NCBI RefSeq assembly: GCF_000250675.2
Contig: NC_018681.1
Coordinates: 5,766,001-5,830,000, forward strand
From: Nocardia brasiliensis ATCC 700358
Lineage (GTDB): Bacteria > Actinomycetota > Actinomycetes > Mycobacteriales > Mycobacteriaceae
Length of the DNA stretch: 64,000 nt
Reading direction: 5' to 3'
Shown: positions 45,063 through 54,034 of the stretch, piece by piece
How the letters are laid out: each line of letters starts with the position of its first letter
Position numbering within the stretch: the stretch's first letter is position 1
Made by a program: the position numbers and the translations under genes
The notes under the pieces: generated by a model
Seen by the model: only the letters and a program-made list of their open reading frames with translations
Told to the model about the DNA's origin: nothing
The model's database searches: none

Positions 45063-45074
45063 GCTACGGATCGA

Positions 45075-47189
45075 TCACCACCAGCCGAGGATCGGTTGCA
45101 GTCGGCGGCCGAGTTCCGGTGCGAGAGAACGGGAGTAGCTGGCGGTCAAGTGATGCTCGTCGTGGTAGATCAGGATGTTGCCCTCCGCGATCGGGCAGAC
45201 CTCCGGCTCGCACACCGCATCGGTGAGGTCGAGCGGGAACACATTGGGATACGAGGCGGCGGGCGCGTCCGCCGGATCGACGGCGTCCAGCGCGTCCGTC
45301 CGCTTCATGCCGCAGCTGATCCGGTCGCCGCCGTGCGCGAGGCAATCGATGCCACGGTAGCGAATCCCGTTGCGCCGCAACCACGGTGTGTCCCGCATGG
45401 CGAGCAGATTCAGGTTGCGCTCGGACAGCGCCGACCACACGTCGAGGTACTCCAGCGGCGTCTCGTCACCGATATCGTCGCGCGGGCGGGTGCTGGTGGT
45501 GAAGACCCAGTCGGGGCGGTCCGCCCCCAACCGATCGAGCACGTCCCGGGACCAGTCCCGGCAGTCCGGGTTCGGTTCCCCTTTGTAGCTCACCTCTTCG
45601 GCGATCGTCAGCGGGCAGCCCATCTTCAGATACACCTCGACGCGGAACTGGTGTTCCTTCCCGAGCAGGTCGAGCGCGGGCACCCAGTGTTCGGCGTGCG
45701 AGCTGCCGGTCACCGCGATGGTCCGGGACGCGGCGACATCGCCGTAGCTACAGGTGATCACGTCCCGGGTGAGCCAGTCCGCGATGCACCCGTCGACGCT
45801 GGGATAGGCGGCCTCGGCGGGCGCCTCGAACACCGTCGGCCGCATCCGCGCGGCGGGCACCTCGGCGCCCGCGGCCAGTGCTTCGGCCCCCGGATAGTGC
45901 ACGGGATCCAGCAGCGCGGCGGGTTTCGGCGGATTCGCCCGGACCACGATGTGCCAGCCGAACCCGACACCGACCACGCAAAAGCCCACCAGCGCAACGG
46001 CCACGCCGGCGGTCCGGCGATAGACCAGCGCGGCACGCGGCGCCGGCGCACGTCCGGACCGCGTGCGCAACGGCTCTTCGACCAGGTGGTGCGTGAGGTA
46101 GGCGAGGACCAGCGACACCACGATGACCAGCGCGCCATCGGTCAGACCGATCGCGCTGGTCCCGCGCTCGGTGAGCACGAAGATCAGGATCGGCCAATGC
46201 CACAGATACAGCGGGTAGGCGAGTTCGCCCAGCGCGACCATGGGACGGGTGGCGAGCAACCTGCTCGGCAGCGGACGCGCCGCGGGCGGAACTCCGTTGC
46301 CCGCCATGATCAACGCCGCGGCGGCGGCCACCGGGAACAGGGCGGCCGGGCCGGGGAAGGAATTCGCGCCGTCGAAGAGCAGCCCGCACAGCAATACTGC
46401 AGCGGTCCCGAACGCGGCGAGCAGCAGCCGCACCCAGCGACGCGCACGCAACCACGGCACGGCGATCGCGAGCAGACCACCGGCCAGCAGTTCCCATGCC
46501 CGCGCGCCGCTGTCGTAGTAGTTCCAGCCCTGCCGGTGCGCGACGCCCACGGTGGCGTAGACCAGCGACATCGCCGCGAGGCCGCCCAGCACCGACGCCA
46601 GCACGAGGCGTAAGTGCGCTTCGTGCCCGAAGGTTCGGCATGCCGCCGCGACCAGCGCGATCACCAGCAGAATCGCCAGATAGAACTGGGTCTGCACCGA
46701 CATCGACCACAGATGTTGCAGCGGACTCACCGACGGATCAGCGGCGAGGTAGTCCGCCCACGAGAGCGCCAGATCCCAATTCTGGTAGTACAGCACCGAG
46801 GCCAGCGTCTGGTCGGCGATATCGGACCACTGGGTGTACGGCCGCAGCACGACGGTGGCCACCAGGACCGCCGCCAGCACCACCAGCAGCGCGGGATACA
46901 ACCGCCGCGCGGTTCGGCGCATCGTCCACACCACGCCGAGCGCACCGGACTCCGCGCGGCGCAACACCATTCCGGTGAAGAAGAATCCCGACAGCACCAG
47001 GAATACGTCGACCCCGCCCGACACCTTCCCGAACCACACGTGGAACACCACGACCAGCGCGATCGCCACCCCGCGCAGTCCGTCGAGGTCACGGCGGTAA
47101 CGCGGGTCGCCGGCACCGGCGGGCGCGGGTTGCGCCGCCTCGAGCCGCGGCGTACCGGTGACCGTAGGTGCTGCTTCGGGTTCCGTCAT
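45075..47189 (-). CDS. acyltransferase-3 with C-terminal SGNH domain (OafA-like)
   Basis: This 704-residue membrane protein has an N-terminal acyltransferase-3 domain (RYRRDLDGLRGVAIALVVVFHVWFGKVSGGVDVFLVLSGFF and about ten helices to residue 420), where the conserved R/H motifs are present. A C-terminal extracytoplasmic SGNH-hydrolase-like domain (about 460-700; AVTGSSHAEHWVPALDLL near the block I Ser, and late DEHHLTASYSRSLAPEL with the catalytic Asp/His) follows. Such proteins O-acylate cell-envelope polysaccharides or lipids. It converges on the TerD gene with 12 bp between. Confidence 0.9.
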   Translation of the reverse strand: MTEPEAAPTVTGTPRLEAAQPAPAGAGDPRYRRDLDGLRGVAIALVVVFHVWFGKVSGGVDVFLVLSGFFFTGMVLRRAESGALGVVWTMRRTARRLYPALLVVLAAVLVATVVLRPYTQWSDIADQTLASVLYYQNWDLALSWADYLAADPSVSPLQHLWSMSVQTQFYLAILLVIALVAAACRTFGHEAHLRLVLASVLGGLAAMSLVYATVGVAHRQGWNYYDSGARAWELLAGGLLAIAVPWLRARRWVRLLLAAFGTAAVLLCGLLFDGANSFPGPAALFPVAAAAALIMAGNGVPPAARPLPSRLLATRPMVALGELAYPLYLWHWPILIFVLTERGTSAIGLTDGALVIVVSLVLAYLTHHLVEEPLRTRSGRAPAPRAALVYRRTAGVAVALVGFCVVGVGFGWHIVVRANPPKPAALLDPVHYPGAEALAAGAEVPAARMRPTVFEAPAEAAYPSVDGCIADWLTRDVITCSYGDVAASRTIAVTGSSHAEHWVPALDLLGKEHQFRVEVYLKMGCPLTIAEEVSYKGEPNPDCRDWSRDVLDRLGADRPDWVFTTSTRPRDDIGDETPLEYLDVWSALSERNLNLLAMRDTPWLRRNGIRYRGIDCLAHGGDRISCGMKRTDALDAVDPADAPAASYPNVFPLDLTDAVCEPEVCPIAEGNILIYHDEHHLTASYSRSLAPELGRRLQPILGWW

Positions 47190-47390
47190 GGGCGCCGCGA
47201 GGTCGGCGCTGCCGGTCCGGGCGAATCAGGTATGCGACGCACCCTATTCTCCTATCACGTCGGTCGGACTCCGGTCATATCCGCGATAGCGACGAGTGTG
47301 CCCATCGTCTCATTCACGCGGTGCCAAACGTAGCCTGCCGGAACCATTGATTTGCGAGTTGTTAACTCTACGTCGGTATCGTTCGCACAT

Positions 47391-48551
47391 ATGAGTCGTC
47401 GACAGGCGTGCACGTGGCTGCTGCTCACCGCGGTAACCGTCGGCGCCGCTTGGCTTTTGGGCAAGGTCGGCTTTCCCGCGCCACAGATGATCCTCGCGTT
47501 GCTGGTCGGCGCGGTGCTGGCGCTGGTCGGCAAACTGCCCGCGCCACTGCCCGCGAATGTGTCGCTCGGCACGCAGGCGATGCTCGGCGTGTTGATGGGC
47601 AGCTATCTGCAGGTGAAGCTGCTCGCCCGGATCGGCTGGGCGATCGTGCCGGTCACCGCGGTCGCCGCGGGGAGTCTGGTGGCCAGTTGCGCGGCGGCCT
47701 ATGTGTTCGCCCGGGTGACCAAGGTCGACCTCGCCACCTCGACGCTGGGCATGATCGCCGGCGGTTCCGCGGCCGTGGTGGCCGCGGCCGACGAAGCGGG
47801 CGCGGATTCCCGGATCGTCGCGTTCATGCAGTACCTGCGGGTCGGGATCGTCGTGCTGACCGCCCCGCTGGTCGCCACGTTGATCCGGGACGGCGATCTC
47901 ACCGCCGACGGCCCGCACCTCGACGGGCACGCGGCGGTCGACGCGGCCCTGCCGGGTTGGGTGATGGTCGGACGCGGCGATCAGGTGGCCGGACTGTCGA
48001 TCGCGATCGTGCTGGCCATCGCCGGAATCTGGCTCGGTCGCCGATTGCGCCTGCCCAACGCCCCGCTGATCGGTCCGATGCTGATCACGGCGGTGCTCAC
48101 CACCACGGGCGTGACGCACGGTTTCGCACCGACCAACCTGTTCCGGGACGTGCTGTTCGTGCTCATCGGTTTCGAGGTCGGCGCGCGCTTCACCAAACCG
48201 GTGGTGCGACAGATGTTCCGGATGATCCCGGCGATGGTGGCGGCCATCGTCGCGTTGTGCGCGACCGTCGGCGGGGTCGCCGCGGTGGTGTCGGTGCTGG
48301 CCGGTCTGGAGTATTCCGACGTCTACCTGGCCACCACACCGGGTGGCATCAATGCCGTGCTCGGCATCGCGGAGTCGTTGAACAGCGACCTCACGCTCAT
48401 CGCCGGCGCGCAGAGCCTGCGCCTGTTCGCGATGGTGCTGGCACTGCCGCTGGTCCTGCGGCTGCTGCGGGACCGGGAGCCGCGCGCCGAGCCGGAGGCC
48501 GAATGCCCGGTCACCGCCGAGGCGCAGGCGACGGTGCCCGAGCAGCGCTGA
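47391..48551 (+). CDS. AbrB/AmoA-like membrane protein (PF05145 type)
   Basis: This 386-residue protein has two similar membrane halves, each beginning with a 'GFPAPQMILALLVGAVLALV'/'LPNAPLIGPMLITAVLTTTG' type segment followed by 'GTQAMLGVLMGSYLQ'/'LFVLIGFEVGARFT' and 'STLGMIAGGSAAVVAAADEAGADSRIVAFMQYLRV'/'TTPGGINAVLGIAESLNSDLTLIAGAQSLRLF'. This duplicated pattern is the AbrB family (formerly 'putative ammonia monooxygenase'), now thought to be transporters or regulators. ATG 47391 was chosen over the upstream TTG at 47352. The substrate is unknown. Confidence 0.85.
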   Translation: MSRRQACTWLLLTAVTVGAAWLLGKVGFPAPQMILALLVGAVLALVGKLPAPLPANVSLGTQAMLGVLMGSYLQVKLLARIGWAIVPVTAVAAGSLVASCAAAYVFARVTKVDLATSTLGMIAGGSAAVVAAADEAGADSRIVAFMQYLRVGIVVLTAPLVATLIRDGDLTADGPHLDGHAAVDAALPGWVMVGRGDQVAGLSIAIVLAIAGIWLGRRLRLPNAPLIGPMLITAVLTTTGVTHGFAPTNLFRDVLFVLIGFEVGARFTKPVVRQMFRMIPAMVAAIVALCATVGGVAAVVSVLAGLEYSDVYLATTPGGINAVLGIAESLNSDLTLIAGAQSLRLFAMVLALPLVLRLLRDREPRAEPEAECPVTAEAQATVPEQR

Positions 48552-48561
48552 CCGCCGGGCC

Positions 48562-49578
48562 TCAGCTGACCTTCGTGGAACGCCGGATCGCCGCGGCCAG
48601 ATCCTCCAGCAGCGGTGCGGCGCCCGCGTGCGAGAACCGGAACACCGGTTGCCAATCGGCGACCTGACCGGCGCGCACCGCGGGCAGGCTGCGCCACACC
48701 GGATTCGCGTTGAGCGCGTCCAGCGACAGCGCGGCCGCGCGGCGGTCGAGCAGGATCAGGTCGGCGGGGTATTTGTCGGTGCGTTCCCAGCTCAGCTCCT
48801 CGAAGAAGCCGTCACCCGCGACGTTGTCGGGCACCACCATGTCCACGCCGAGTTCCGCGAAATAGCTCAGGTCGGCCGACACCCTCGGGTCGGACACGTA
48901 GAAGATGCCGGGCGCGGCCGAGGCCGCCATCACACGCAAACCCGGGCGCTCGGCCAGCGCGTCGCGGACCGCCTGCACGGCGGCGTCGAAACGAGCCTTG
49001 GCCTGCGCCGGCCGGGGTGCGTTCAGATCCGCGCCCAGCGCCGTGGCCAGCTCGCCGTAGCGGGTGATGAGCTGCGGCAACGTCTTCCGGGCGATCCGCA
49101 CCGCGACGACGTTCGGGTTGATCGCCAGGATCTTGTCCTTGCTCGAATCCGGGACGTACCACAGCCGATCCGGCACGTATTCGTCGGTGATCAGCAGATC
49201 GGGTTCGAGGCTCGCGTATTTCTCCAGATTGAAATCGCCCCAGTTGTTGCCGAGGACGGTCACCTTCTGCACGTCCAGGTCACCGGCCAGCGCGGAGGCC
49301 TGTCCGGTGGGGGTCACCGCTTCGCCGAACACGCCGACGACACGATCCTGCAGACCGTAATCGGCGAGCAGCCCGGCGGAACCGCCGAACGCGACGATCC
49401 GGCTCGGGATCCCGTCGGTGCGGACCGTGCTGCCGCGATCGTCGGTGAAGCTCCAGCTGCCGCCTGCGGACGGATCGTCCGCGGGCGACCGGCCGGTGCA
49501 CGCGGTGACGACGGCACCGAGACCGGCTGCGCAAGCGGTGGCGAGCAGACGGCGGCGGGATAGCTGGATTGTGTCCAT
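48562..49578 (-). CDS. iron-siderophore ABC transporter binding lipoprotein (Tat type)
   Basis: This 338-residue periplasmic-type binding protein has a twin-arginine signal (SRRRLLATACAAG) and a lipobox VVTAC, so it is folded before export and lipid-anchored. The mature part follows the helical-backbone class III fold of FecB/FhuD: PSRIVAFGGSAGLLADYG, LEPDLLITDEYVPDRLW and WRSLPAVRAGQVADW. ATG 49578 is the likely start (49587 also possible). An iron box at 49601-49619 lies upstream, shared with the divergent GH5 gene. Confidence 0.92.
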   Translation of the reverse strand: MDTIQLSRRRLLATACAAGLGAVVTACTGRSPADDPSAGGSWSFTDDRGSTVRTDGIPSRIVAFGGSAGLLADYGLQDRVVGVFGEAVTPTGQASALAGDLDVQKVTVLGNNWGDFNLEKYASLEPDLLITDEYVPDRLWYVPDSSKDKILAINPNVVAVRIARKTLPQLITRYGELATALGADLNAPRPAQAKARFDAAVQAVRDALAERPGLRVMAASAAPGIFYVSDPRVSADLSYFAELGVDMVVPDNVAGDGFFEELSWERTDKYPADLILLDRRAAALSLDALNANPVWRSLPAVRAGQVADWQPVFRFSHAGAAPLLEDLAAAIRRSTKVS

Positions 49579-49600
49579 GACGGCCATTAGAACATATCGG

Positions 49601-49619
49601 TTAGGCAAGCCTTACCTGG
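49601..49619. promoter_or_regulatory. iron box between binding-protein and GH5 genes
   Basis: TTAGGCAAGCCTTACCTGG matches 13 of 19 positions of the IdeR consensus. It is 23 bp upstream of the siderophore-binding protein start and 88 bp upstream of the divergent GH5 start. Confidence 0.7.
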
Positions 49620-49706
49620 ATCGAGCCGTCGCGCGGCCTATTCCCCAGCGCGCAACTGGGGAAATCGCCGCTAGGGCCAGCCGAACTGGACATGTGACCA
49701 TCAAGC

Positions 49707-51224
49707 ATGCGCAAAGCGATGAAACGGACACTGGCGGCGGCACGAACGCGCGGCCGACGATGGGTGGCCGGTGCCGCCGTCGCGATGATCGGCGGTTCGA
49801 CGTTGGTCGGCCTGCCCGCGCAGGCCGCGCCGGTCCCAGATGCGCCGGTGCTCAGCCGGATTCAGGCCGAAGGCGCCTACTTGGTCGATGCCCGGGGCCG
49901 AAAAGTGTTGCTGCACGGCATCAACAACGTCGACAAGGACGCGCCGTATGTCGAGCCCGGCGACGGCTTCACCGTCACCGACGAAGACGCCGCCCTGCTC
50001 GCCCGGCACGGGTTCAACACCGTGCGGCTCGGCGTGAACTTCGCCGGGCTGATGCCCACCCGCGGCGTCGTCGACACCGCCTATCTCGACCGGGTGGCGA
50101 AAGTTGTCGATACCCTTGCGGCACAAGGTATCTACACCTTGCTCGACAACCATCAGGACGGACTGTCGAAGATCTGGGGCGGCAACGGTTTCCCGGAGTG
50201 GTCGCTGCGCGCCCGCCCGGGCAAGCTGGAACCGAATCCCGGCTTCCCGCTCTACTACCTGATGCCGAGCATGAACCGTGGCTGGGACGAGGTGTGGGAC
50301 AACAGCAATGGCGTGCTGGACCACCTCGGCACTGCCCTCGCCACGTTGGCGGAGAAGGTCAAGGGCCGCAACGGTGTGCTCGGCCTCGAATTGCTGAACG
50401 AACCGTGGCCCGGCTCGGCCTTCCTGAGTTGCTTCCCGGACGGCTGCCCCCGCTTCGACACCAAATACCAAGCGGCGATGCAGAAGCTGACCGATGCGGT
50501 CCGGGCCCGCAACGCCGAGCTGCCTATTTTCTGGGAACCGAATGTGACCTGGAACGAGACGATGCCCTCCCATCTGGGCAAGAATCCGCCGATCACCTCG
50601 CCCGATATCGTGTTCGCGCCGCACGACTACTGCATCCCGAGCCAGCTGGCGATCTATCTCGGACTGCCCGAAGAGCTGCGCGGGGTATGTCCGGTGCAGC
50701 AGGACAAGACCTGGGGCAATATCGACTCGTTCGCCCGGCGCACCGGAATCCCCACGCTGGTCACCGAATTCGGCGACGGGGATGCGACGGTGCTGCGCAA
50801 CACGCTCACCCGGGCCGACGAGCGATTCATCGGCTGGCACTACTGGCACTACGCGTCCCGCTTCGGGCAGGGCGGTCCGAAACCCGACCCGTTCCTCGGC
50901 GATATCGGACGCGATCTGGTGCGCACCTATCCCCGCGCCACCGCAGGCACCCCGGAACGACCTCGATTCGACCCTGCCACCGGAGATTTCGCCTACCGAT
51001 ACACACCGCAGGCACTGTCGGCGCCGACGGAGATCTACGTCTCCGACCTGCACTATCCGGACGGCTACGAGGTCCGTGTCGAGGGCGGGAAAGTCACCTC
51101 GGCGGCCGGCGCACGGATCGTCACCGTCGAAGCGACCGGTTCGACCCCGGTCACGGTGCAGATCCATCGGCCGGGGTCGAAGGGGGCCACCGTGCCGGCC
51201 GGACCGATCAGCGGCACGCGCTGA
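49707..51224 (+). CDS. secreted GH5 endoglycoceramidase-like glycoside hydrolase
   Basis: This 505-residue protein has a signal peptide (basic start, WVAGAAVAMIGGSTLVGLPAQA-A). The catalytic domain shows GH5 hallmarks: LLHGINNVDKD, GFNTVRLGVNFAG, LLDNHQDGLSKIWGGNGFPEW, the acid/base Glu in ELLNEPWPGSAF, FAPHDYC and the nucleophile Glu in LVTEFGDGDA, followed by FIGWHYWHYA. The DNHQD...GNGFPEW and LNEPWPG segments are those of endoglycoceramidases known from Rhodococcus, which cut oligosaccharides off ceramides. A C-terminal beta domain follows (ALSAPTEIYVSDLHYPDGYEVRVEGG). It is divergent from an iron-regulated gene. Confidence 0.88.
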   Translation: MRKAMKRTLAAARTRGRRWVAGAAVAMIGGSTLVGLPAQAAPVPDAPVLSRIQAEGAYLVDARGRKVLLHGINNVDKDAPYVEPGDGFTVTDEDAALLARHGFNTVRLGVNFAGLMPTRGVVDTAYLDRVAKVVDTLAAQGIYTLLDNHQDGLSKIWGGNGFPEWSLRARPGKLEPNPGFPLYYLMPSMNRGWDEVWDNSNGVLDHLGTALATLAEKVKGRNGVLGLELLNEPWPGSAFLSCFPDGCPRFDTKYQAAMQKLTDAVRARNAELPIFWEPNVTWNETMPSHLGKNPPITSPDIVFAPHDYCIPSQLAIYLGLPEELRGVCPVQQDKTWGNIDSFARRTGIPTLVTEFGDGDATVLRNTLTRADERFIGWHYWHYASRFGQGGPKPDPFLGDIGRDLVRTYPRATAGTPERPRFDPATGDFAYRYTPQALSAPTEIYVSDLHYPDGYEVRVEGGKVTSAAGARIVTVEATGSTPVTVQIHRPGSKGATVPAGPISGTR

Positions 51225-51241
51225 CCGGCCCCGGCCGGTCA
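51222..51241. terminator. palindromic terminator containing both stop codons
   Basis: TGACCGGCC (51222-51230) and GGCCGGTCA (51233-51241) are exact inverted copies. The first three bases are the stop of the GH5 gene, and the last three are the stop (minus strand) of the siderophore-interacting protein. It is a compact bidirectional terminator. Confidence 0.75.
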
Positions 51242-52075
51242 CTCCTCCCGGTCGAAGTCGGCGACACCGCGCTTCCAATACCCAGCGATCAGGAAGTCTT
51301 CCGGACCGACGCCGAGTTCGGTGCGCACCCAGCGGCGGATCGGGCGCAGACAGCCCGCCTCCGCCGCCATCCACACGTAGATCCGTTGTCCGGCAGGCGG
51401 TTCCACGGTGCGGAGCGCCCGCTCCAGTGCGTCACTCTGCCCGGGTGCCGCCGCACCGCGATGCACCCACCGCACCCGCATCCCGGGCGGGGCCGTCAGC
51501 GGGATCTCCGCATCGGCACCGCCCACTTCGATGAACGCCCAACCGGACGCGTCGTCCGGCAGCCATTCGAGCCAGCGGGCGATCGCGGGCAATGCGGTGA
51601 TGTCTCCCGCGAACAGGTACCGGTCGTAGTTCACCGGCACCACCACGCCGCCCGGCGGGCCCGCGAGATGGATGCGCTCGCCCGGCCGCACCGTTTCCGC
51701 CCAGGCCGAGGCGAGGCCGCCGGGATGGATCGCGAAATCGATGTCCAGTTCACCGTTCTCGGCGTCGTAGCGCCGCACCGTGTACTCCCGCGACACCGGT
51801 CGCGGGTTGCCCCACTCCAGGGACAGCCCGTCCCGGCGCGGCAGGTGCAACTCCCCCGCCGCGTCCGGAAAGATCAGGCGCACATGCTCGTCCGGCACAT
51901 AGCTGTGGAACCCGGCCAGCTCCGGACCGCCGAAGGTGATCCGCAGCAGACCGGAACCGACCGGCGCACGGCGCAATACCTCGAGCTCCCGCAACCCGAT
52001 CGGATAGCCCACCTTCGCGCCGTGCGATCCGGCCAGTACTTCCGCGATGCGTTCGGCGTATGCGGCCCGATCCAT
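51239..52075 (-). CDS. siderophore-interacting protein (FAD ferric reductase)
   Basis: This 278-residue SIP/ViuB-family cytoplasmic flavoprotein would reduce ferric siderophores with NAD(P)H to release Fe(II). Family features are LRITFGGPELAGFHSYVPDEHVRLIFP, SREYTVRRYDAENGELDIDFAIH (FAD binding, RxYTxR), SAWAETVRPGERIHLAGPPGG, and the C-terminal YDRYLFAGDITALPAIARWLE and IYVWMAAEAGCLRPIRRWVR. It lies 37 bp after the binding-protein gene, completing the uptake operon that begins at 56094. Confidence 0.95.
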   Translation of the reverse strand: MDRAAYAERIAEVLAGSHGAKVGYPIGLRELEVLRRAPVGSGLLRITFGGPELAGFHSYVPDEHVRLIFPDAAGELHLPRRDGLSLEWGNPRPVSREYTVRRYDAENGELDIDFAIHPGGLASAWAETVRPGERIHLAGPPGGVVVPVNYDRYLFAGDITALPAIARWLEWLPDDASGWAFIEVGGADAEIPLTAPPGMRVRWVHRGAAAPGQSDALERALRTVEPPAGQRIYVWMAAEAGCLRPIRRWVRTELGVGPEDFLIAGYWKRGVADFDREE

Positions 52076-52112
52076 CAGTCGTCCTCCTTGCCGAACAATG
52101 GCCCCGCGCAGG

Positions 52113-53108
52113 TCACTTGAAGCGCGCCTCTAGCAGGTCGAGGGTGTTCATCGCGTTGCGGTAGTCCGGGCGCTGGCTGGTCGGCGGCAGTTCGTAGACC
52201 TGGCCCGACTGGAACGCGGGCAGCTTGGCCATCAGCGGATCCTGCTTCAGCTGTTCGACCGTGCGGCCCCCGTCGAGCTGCACCACGATCACCGCGGGCG
52301 CGTCGACCACCGTGGTCAGCAGTTCCTGGCTGAACGCGACCCAGTCCGCGGCCGCGGCCCGGGTCGGGTTGCCCGCCTTGGCCTCCACCTGGTTGTCGAT
52401 GGTGAAACCGACGTCGGTGAGCAGCGTGGCCAGCGGCGTGCCGGGAGCGATCACCGACGGCTTCAGATCCTTACGCGACTGGAAGACCGCGACCGCGCCC
52501 TGCGGCGGCTTGATCGCGGACCTGACCTTCGCGACCCGGTCCCGGTAGGCGGTGATCAGCGCGTCCACCTTGTCGGCCCGGCCGATGGTCTCGGCCACCA
52601 CCTTCAGCTGGTCCTGCCAGTTGTTGAGAGTCGTCGGCACCAGCACGGTCGGGGCGATGGCGGAGAGCTGGTCGTAGGCCTGCAACGACTGCTGGCCCGG
52701 GTAGCCCTGGCCGCCGCCGATGATCAGATCCGGCTGCTGGGCCGCGATGAACTCGAGGTTGATGTCGTCGCCGGACGGAAGCAGGGCTGTCCCTTGCTTT
52801 TTGGCGTCCGCGTCCCAGGCGGCCGGGAACTCGCCCGGCTTCAACGTGACGCCGAGGACCCGCGGATCGGCGGCCTTGACGTTGGCGCCGAGGTCGAAGA
52901 GGTAACCCGCGAGCGCGCCGTTGACGACCGCGATGCGCTGCGGTTCGGCCGGCACCGTCACCGCGCCGCGCTCGGTCTGCACCTGCCGGGTGGCGGACTT
53001 GTCCGCGGCGTCCGAGCCGGAACTGCTACAACCGGCCACCGCGACCAGCGCGAAAATCAGTAGGGCGACGGCGGCGCGCAGGCGGGCCGTCATTCGGGAC
53101 AGCGTCAT
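52113..53108 (-). CDS. ferric-siderophore ABC transporter binding lipoprotein
   Basis: This 331-residue substrate-binding protein starts at ATG 53108 with AAGGA ten bases upstream. It has a Sec signal peptide and lipobox VAVAGC at about residue 26, so it is a membrane-anchored lipoprotein. The class III fold is seen in PQRIAVVNGALAGYLFDLG, AAQQPDLIIGGGQGY and LPAFQSGQVYELPP. It is in one operon with the ATPase and two permeases, so it is the primary receptor of that importer, while the protein at 48562 may widen the substrate range. Confidence 0.95.
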   Translation of the reverse strand: MTLSRMTARLRAAVALLIFALVAVAGCSSSGSDAADKSATRQVQTERGAVTVPAEPQRIAVVNGALAGYLFDLGANVKAADPRVLGVTLKPGEFPAAWDADAKKQGTALLPSGDDINLEFIAAQQPDLIIGGGQGYPGQQSLQAYDQLSAIAPTVLVPTTLNNWQDQLKVVAETIGRADKVDALITAYRDRVAKVRSAIKPPQGAVAVFQSRKDLKPSVIAPGTPLATLLTDVGFTIDNQVEAKAGNPTRAAAADWVAFSQELLTTVVDAPAVIVVQLDGGRTVEQLKQDPLMAKLPAFQSGQVYELPPTSQRPDYRNAMNTLDLLEARFK

Positions 53109-53156
53109 GAATCGGTGTTCCTTCTTCTCTCGGTGGTGGGCAAGCTCGTACACGTC

Positions 53157-54005
53157 TCAGCCGACGCGGGCGGCATTCTCGGCAAGCGGGATGACCAGTG
53201 GCGCACCGGTTTCCGGGTCGTCGATGATCCGGCACCCGAGATCGAAGACCTCGCGCACCAATTCGGCGGTGACGATCTGCTTCGGCGGGCCCGCGGCGAC
53301 CACCCGGCCGTCCTTCATCGCGATGAGGTGGCCCGCGTAGCGGAAGGCGTGGTTCAGGTCGTGCAGGACCGCGACCACGGTGCGCCCGGAGTCGCGATGC
53401 AGCGCCCGGCACAGGTCGAGCAGGTGGATCTGGTGCGCGATATCGAGGTAGGTGGTCGGTTCGTCGAGCAGGATCACCGGGGTGTCCTGCGCGAGCACCA
53501 TGGCGATCCACACGCGCTGGCGCTGCCCGCCGGACAGCTCGTCGACCGGACGCGCCGACAGTTCGGTGACACCGGTCGCGGCCATGGCCGCCGCCACCGC
53601 GTCCGCGTCGGCCTGTGACCACTGGCGCAGCAGCGACTGATGCGGGTACCGGCCGCGCGCGACCAGGTCGGCCACCCGGATGCCGTCCGGCGCGAGGGAA
53701 GTCTGCGGCAGCAGGCCGATCCGGCGGGCCACCTCCTTCGCCGGATAGGTGGCGATGGACTTGCCGTCCAGCAGCACCGCGCCGGATTCCGGGGCGAGCA
53801 GGCGGGCCAGGGCGCGCAGCAGCGTGGACTTGCCGCACGCGTTCGGGCCGATCACTACGGTGAACTCGCCGTCCGGCACGTCGACGGACAGCTGGTCGCT
53901 GATCGTGCGGCCGCGGTAACCCAGGCGCACCCGATCGGCCCGCAGCGCAGCCTGTTTCGCGGCGCCGACGCCCGATTCGACCGGGGCGCCGTTGTTTTCG
54001 CTCAT
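53157..54005 (-). CDS. ferric-siderophore ABC transporter ATPase (FepC-like)
   Basis: This 282-residue ABC ATPase has Walker A VIGPNACGKSTLLRAL, Q-loop LLPQTSLAPDGIRVADLVARGR, signature ELSGGQRQRVWIAMVLAQ, Walker B VILLDEPTTYLD and the switch His in VAVLHDLNHAFRY. These are all typical of the FecE/FepC/FhuC group (PNxCGKSTL, TTxLD). ATG 54005 has AGGAAG upstream. It lies between permease and receptor genes. Confidence 0.97.
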   Translation of the reverse strand: MSENNGAPVESGVGAAKQAALRADRVRLGYRGRTISDQLSVDVPDGEFTVVIGPNACGKSTLLRALARLLAPESGAVLLDGKSIATYPAKEVARRIGLLPQTSLAPDGIRVADLVARGRYPHQSLLRQWSQADADAVAAAMAATGVTELSARPVDELSGGQRQRVWIAMVLAQDTPVILLDEPTTYLDIAHQIHLLDLCRALHRDSGRTVVAVLHDLNHAFRYAGHLIAMKDGRVVAAGPPKQIVTAELVREVFDLGCRIIDDPETGAPLVIPLAENAARVG

Positions 54006-54034
54006 CTTCGCTTCCTCAGTTCCTGCACCCGGCA

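Noticed and set aside
49418..52120. 900-codon open frame on the plus strand
   Set aside because: It overlaps the GH5 gene in another frame and the siderophore-interacting gene antisense. It is Arg-rich, with no signal peptide or domain.
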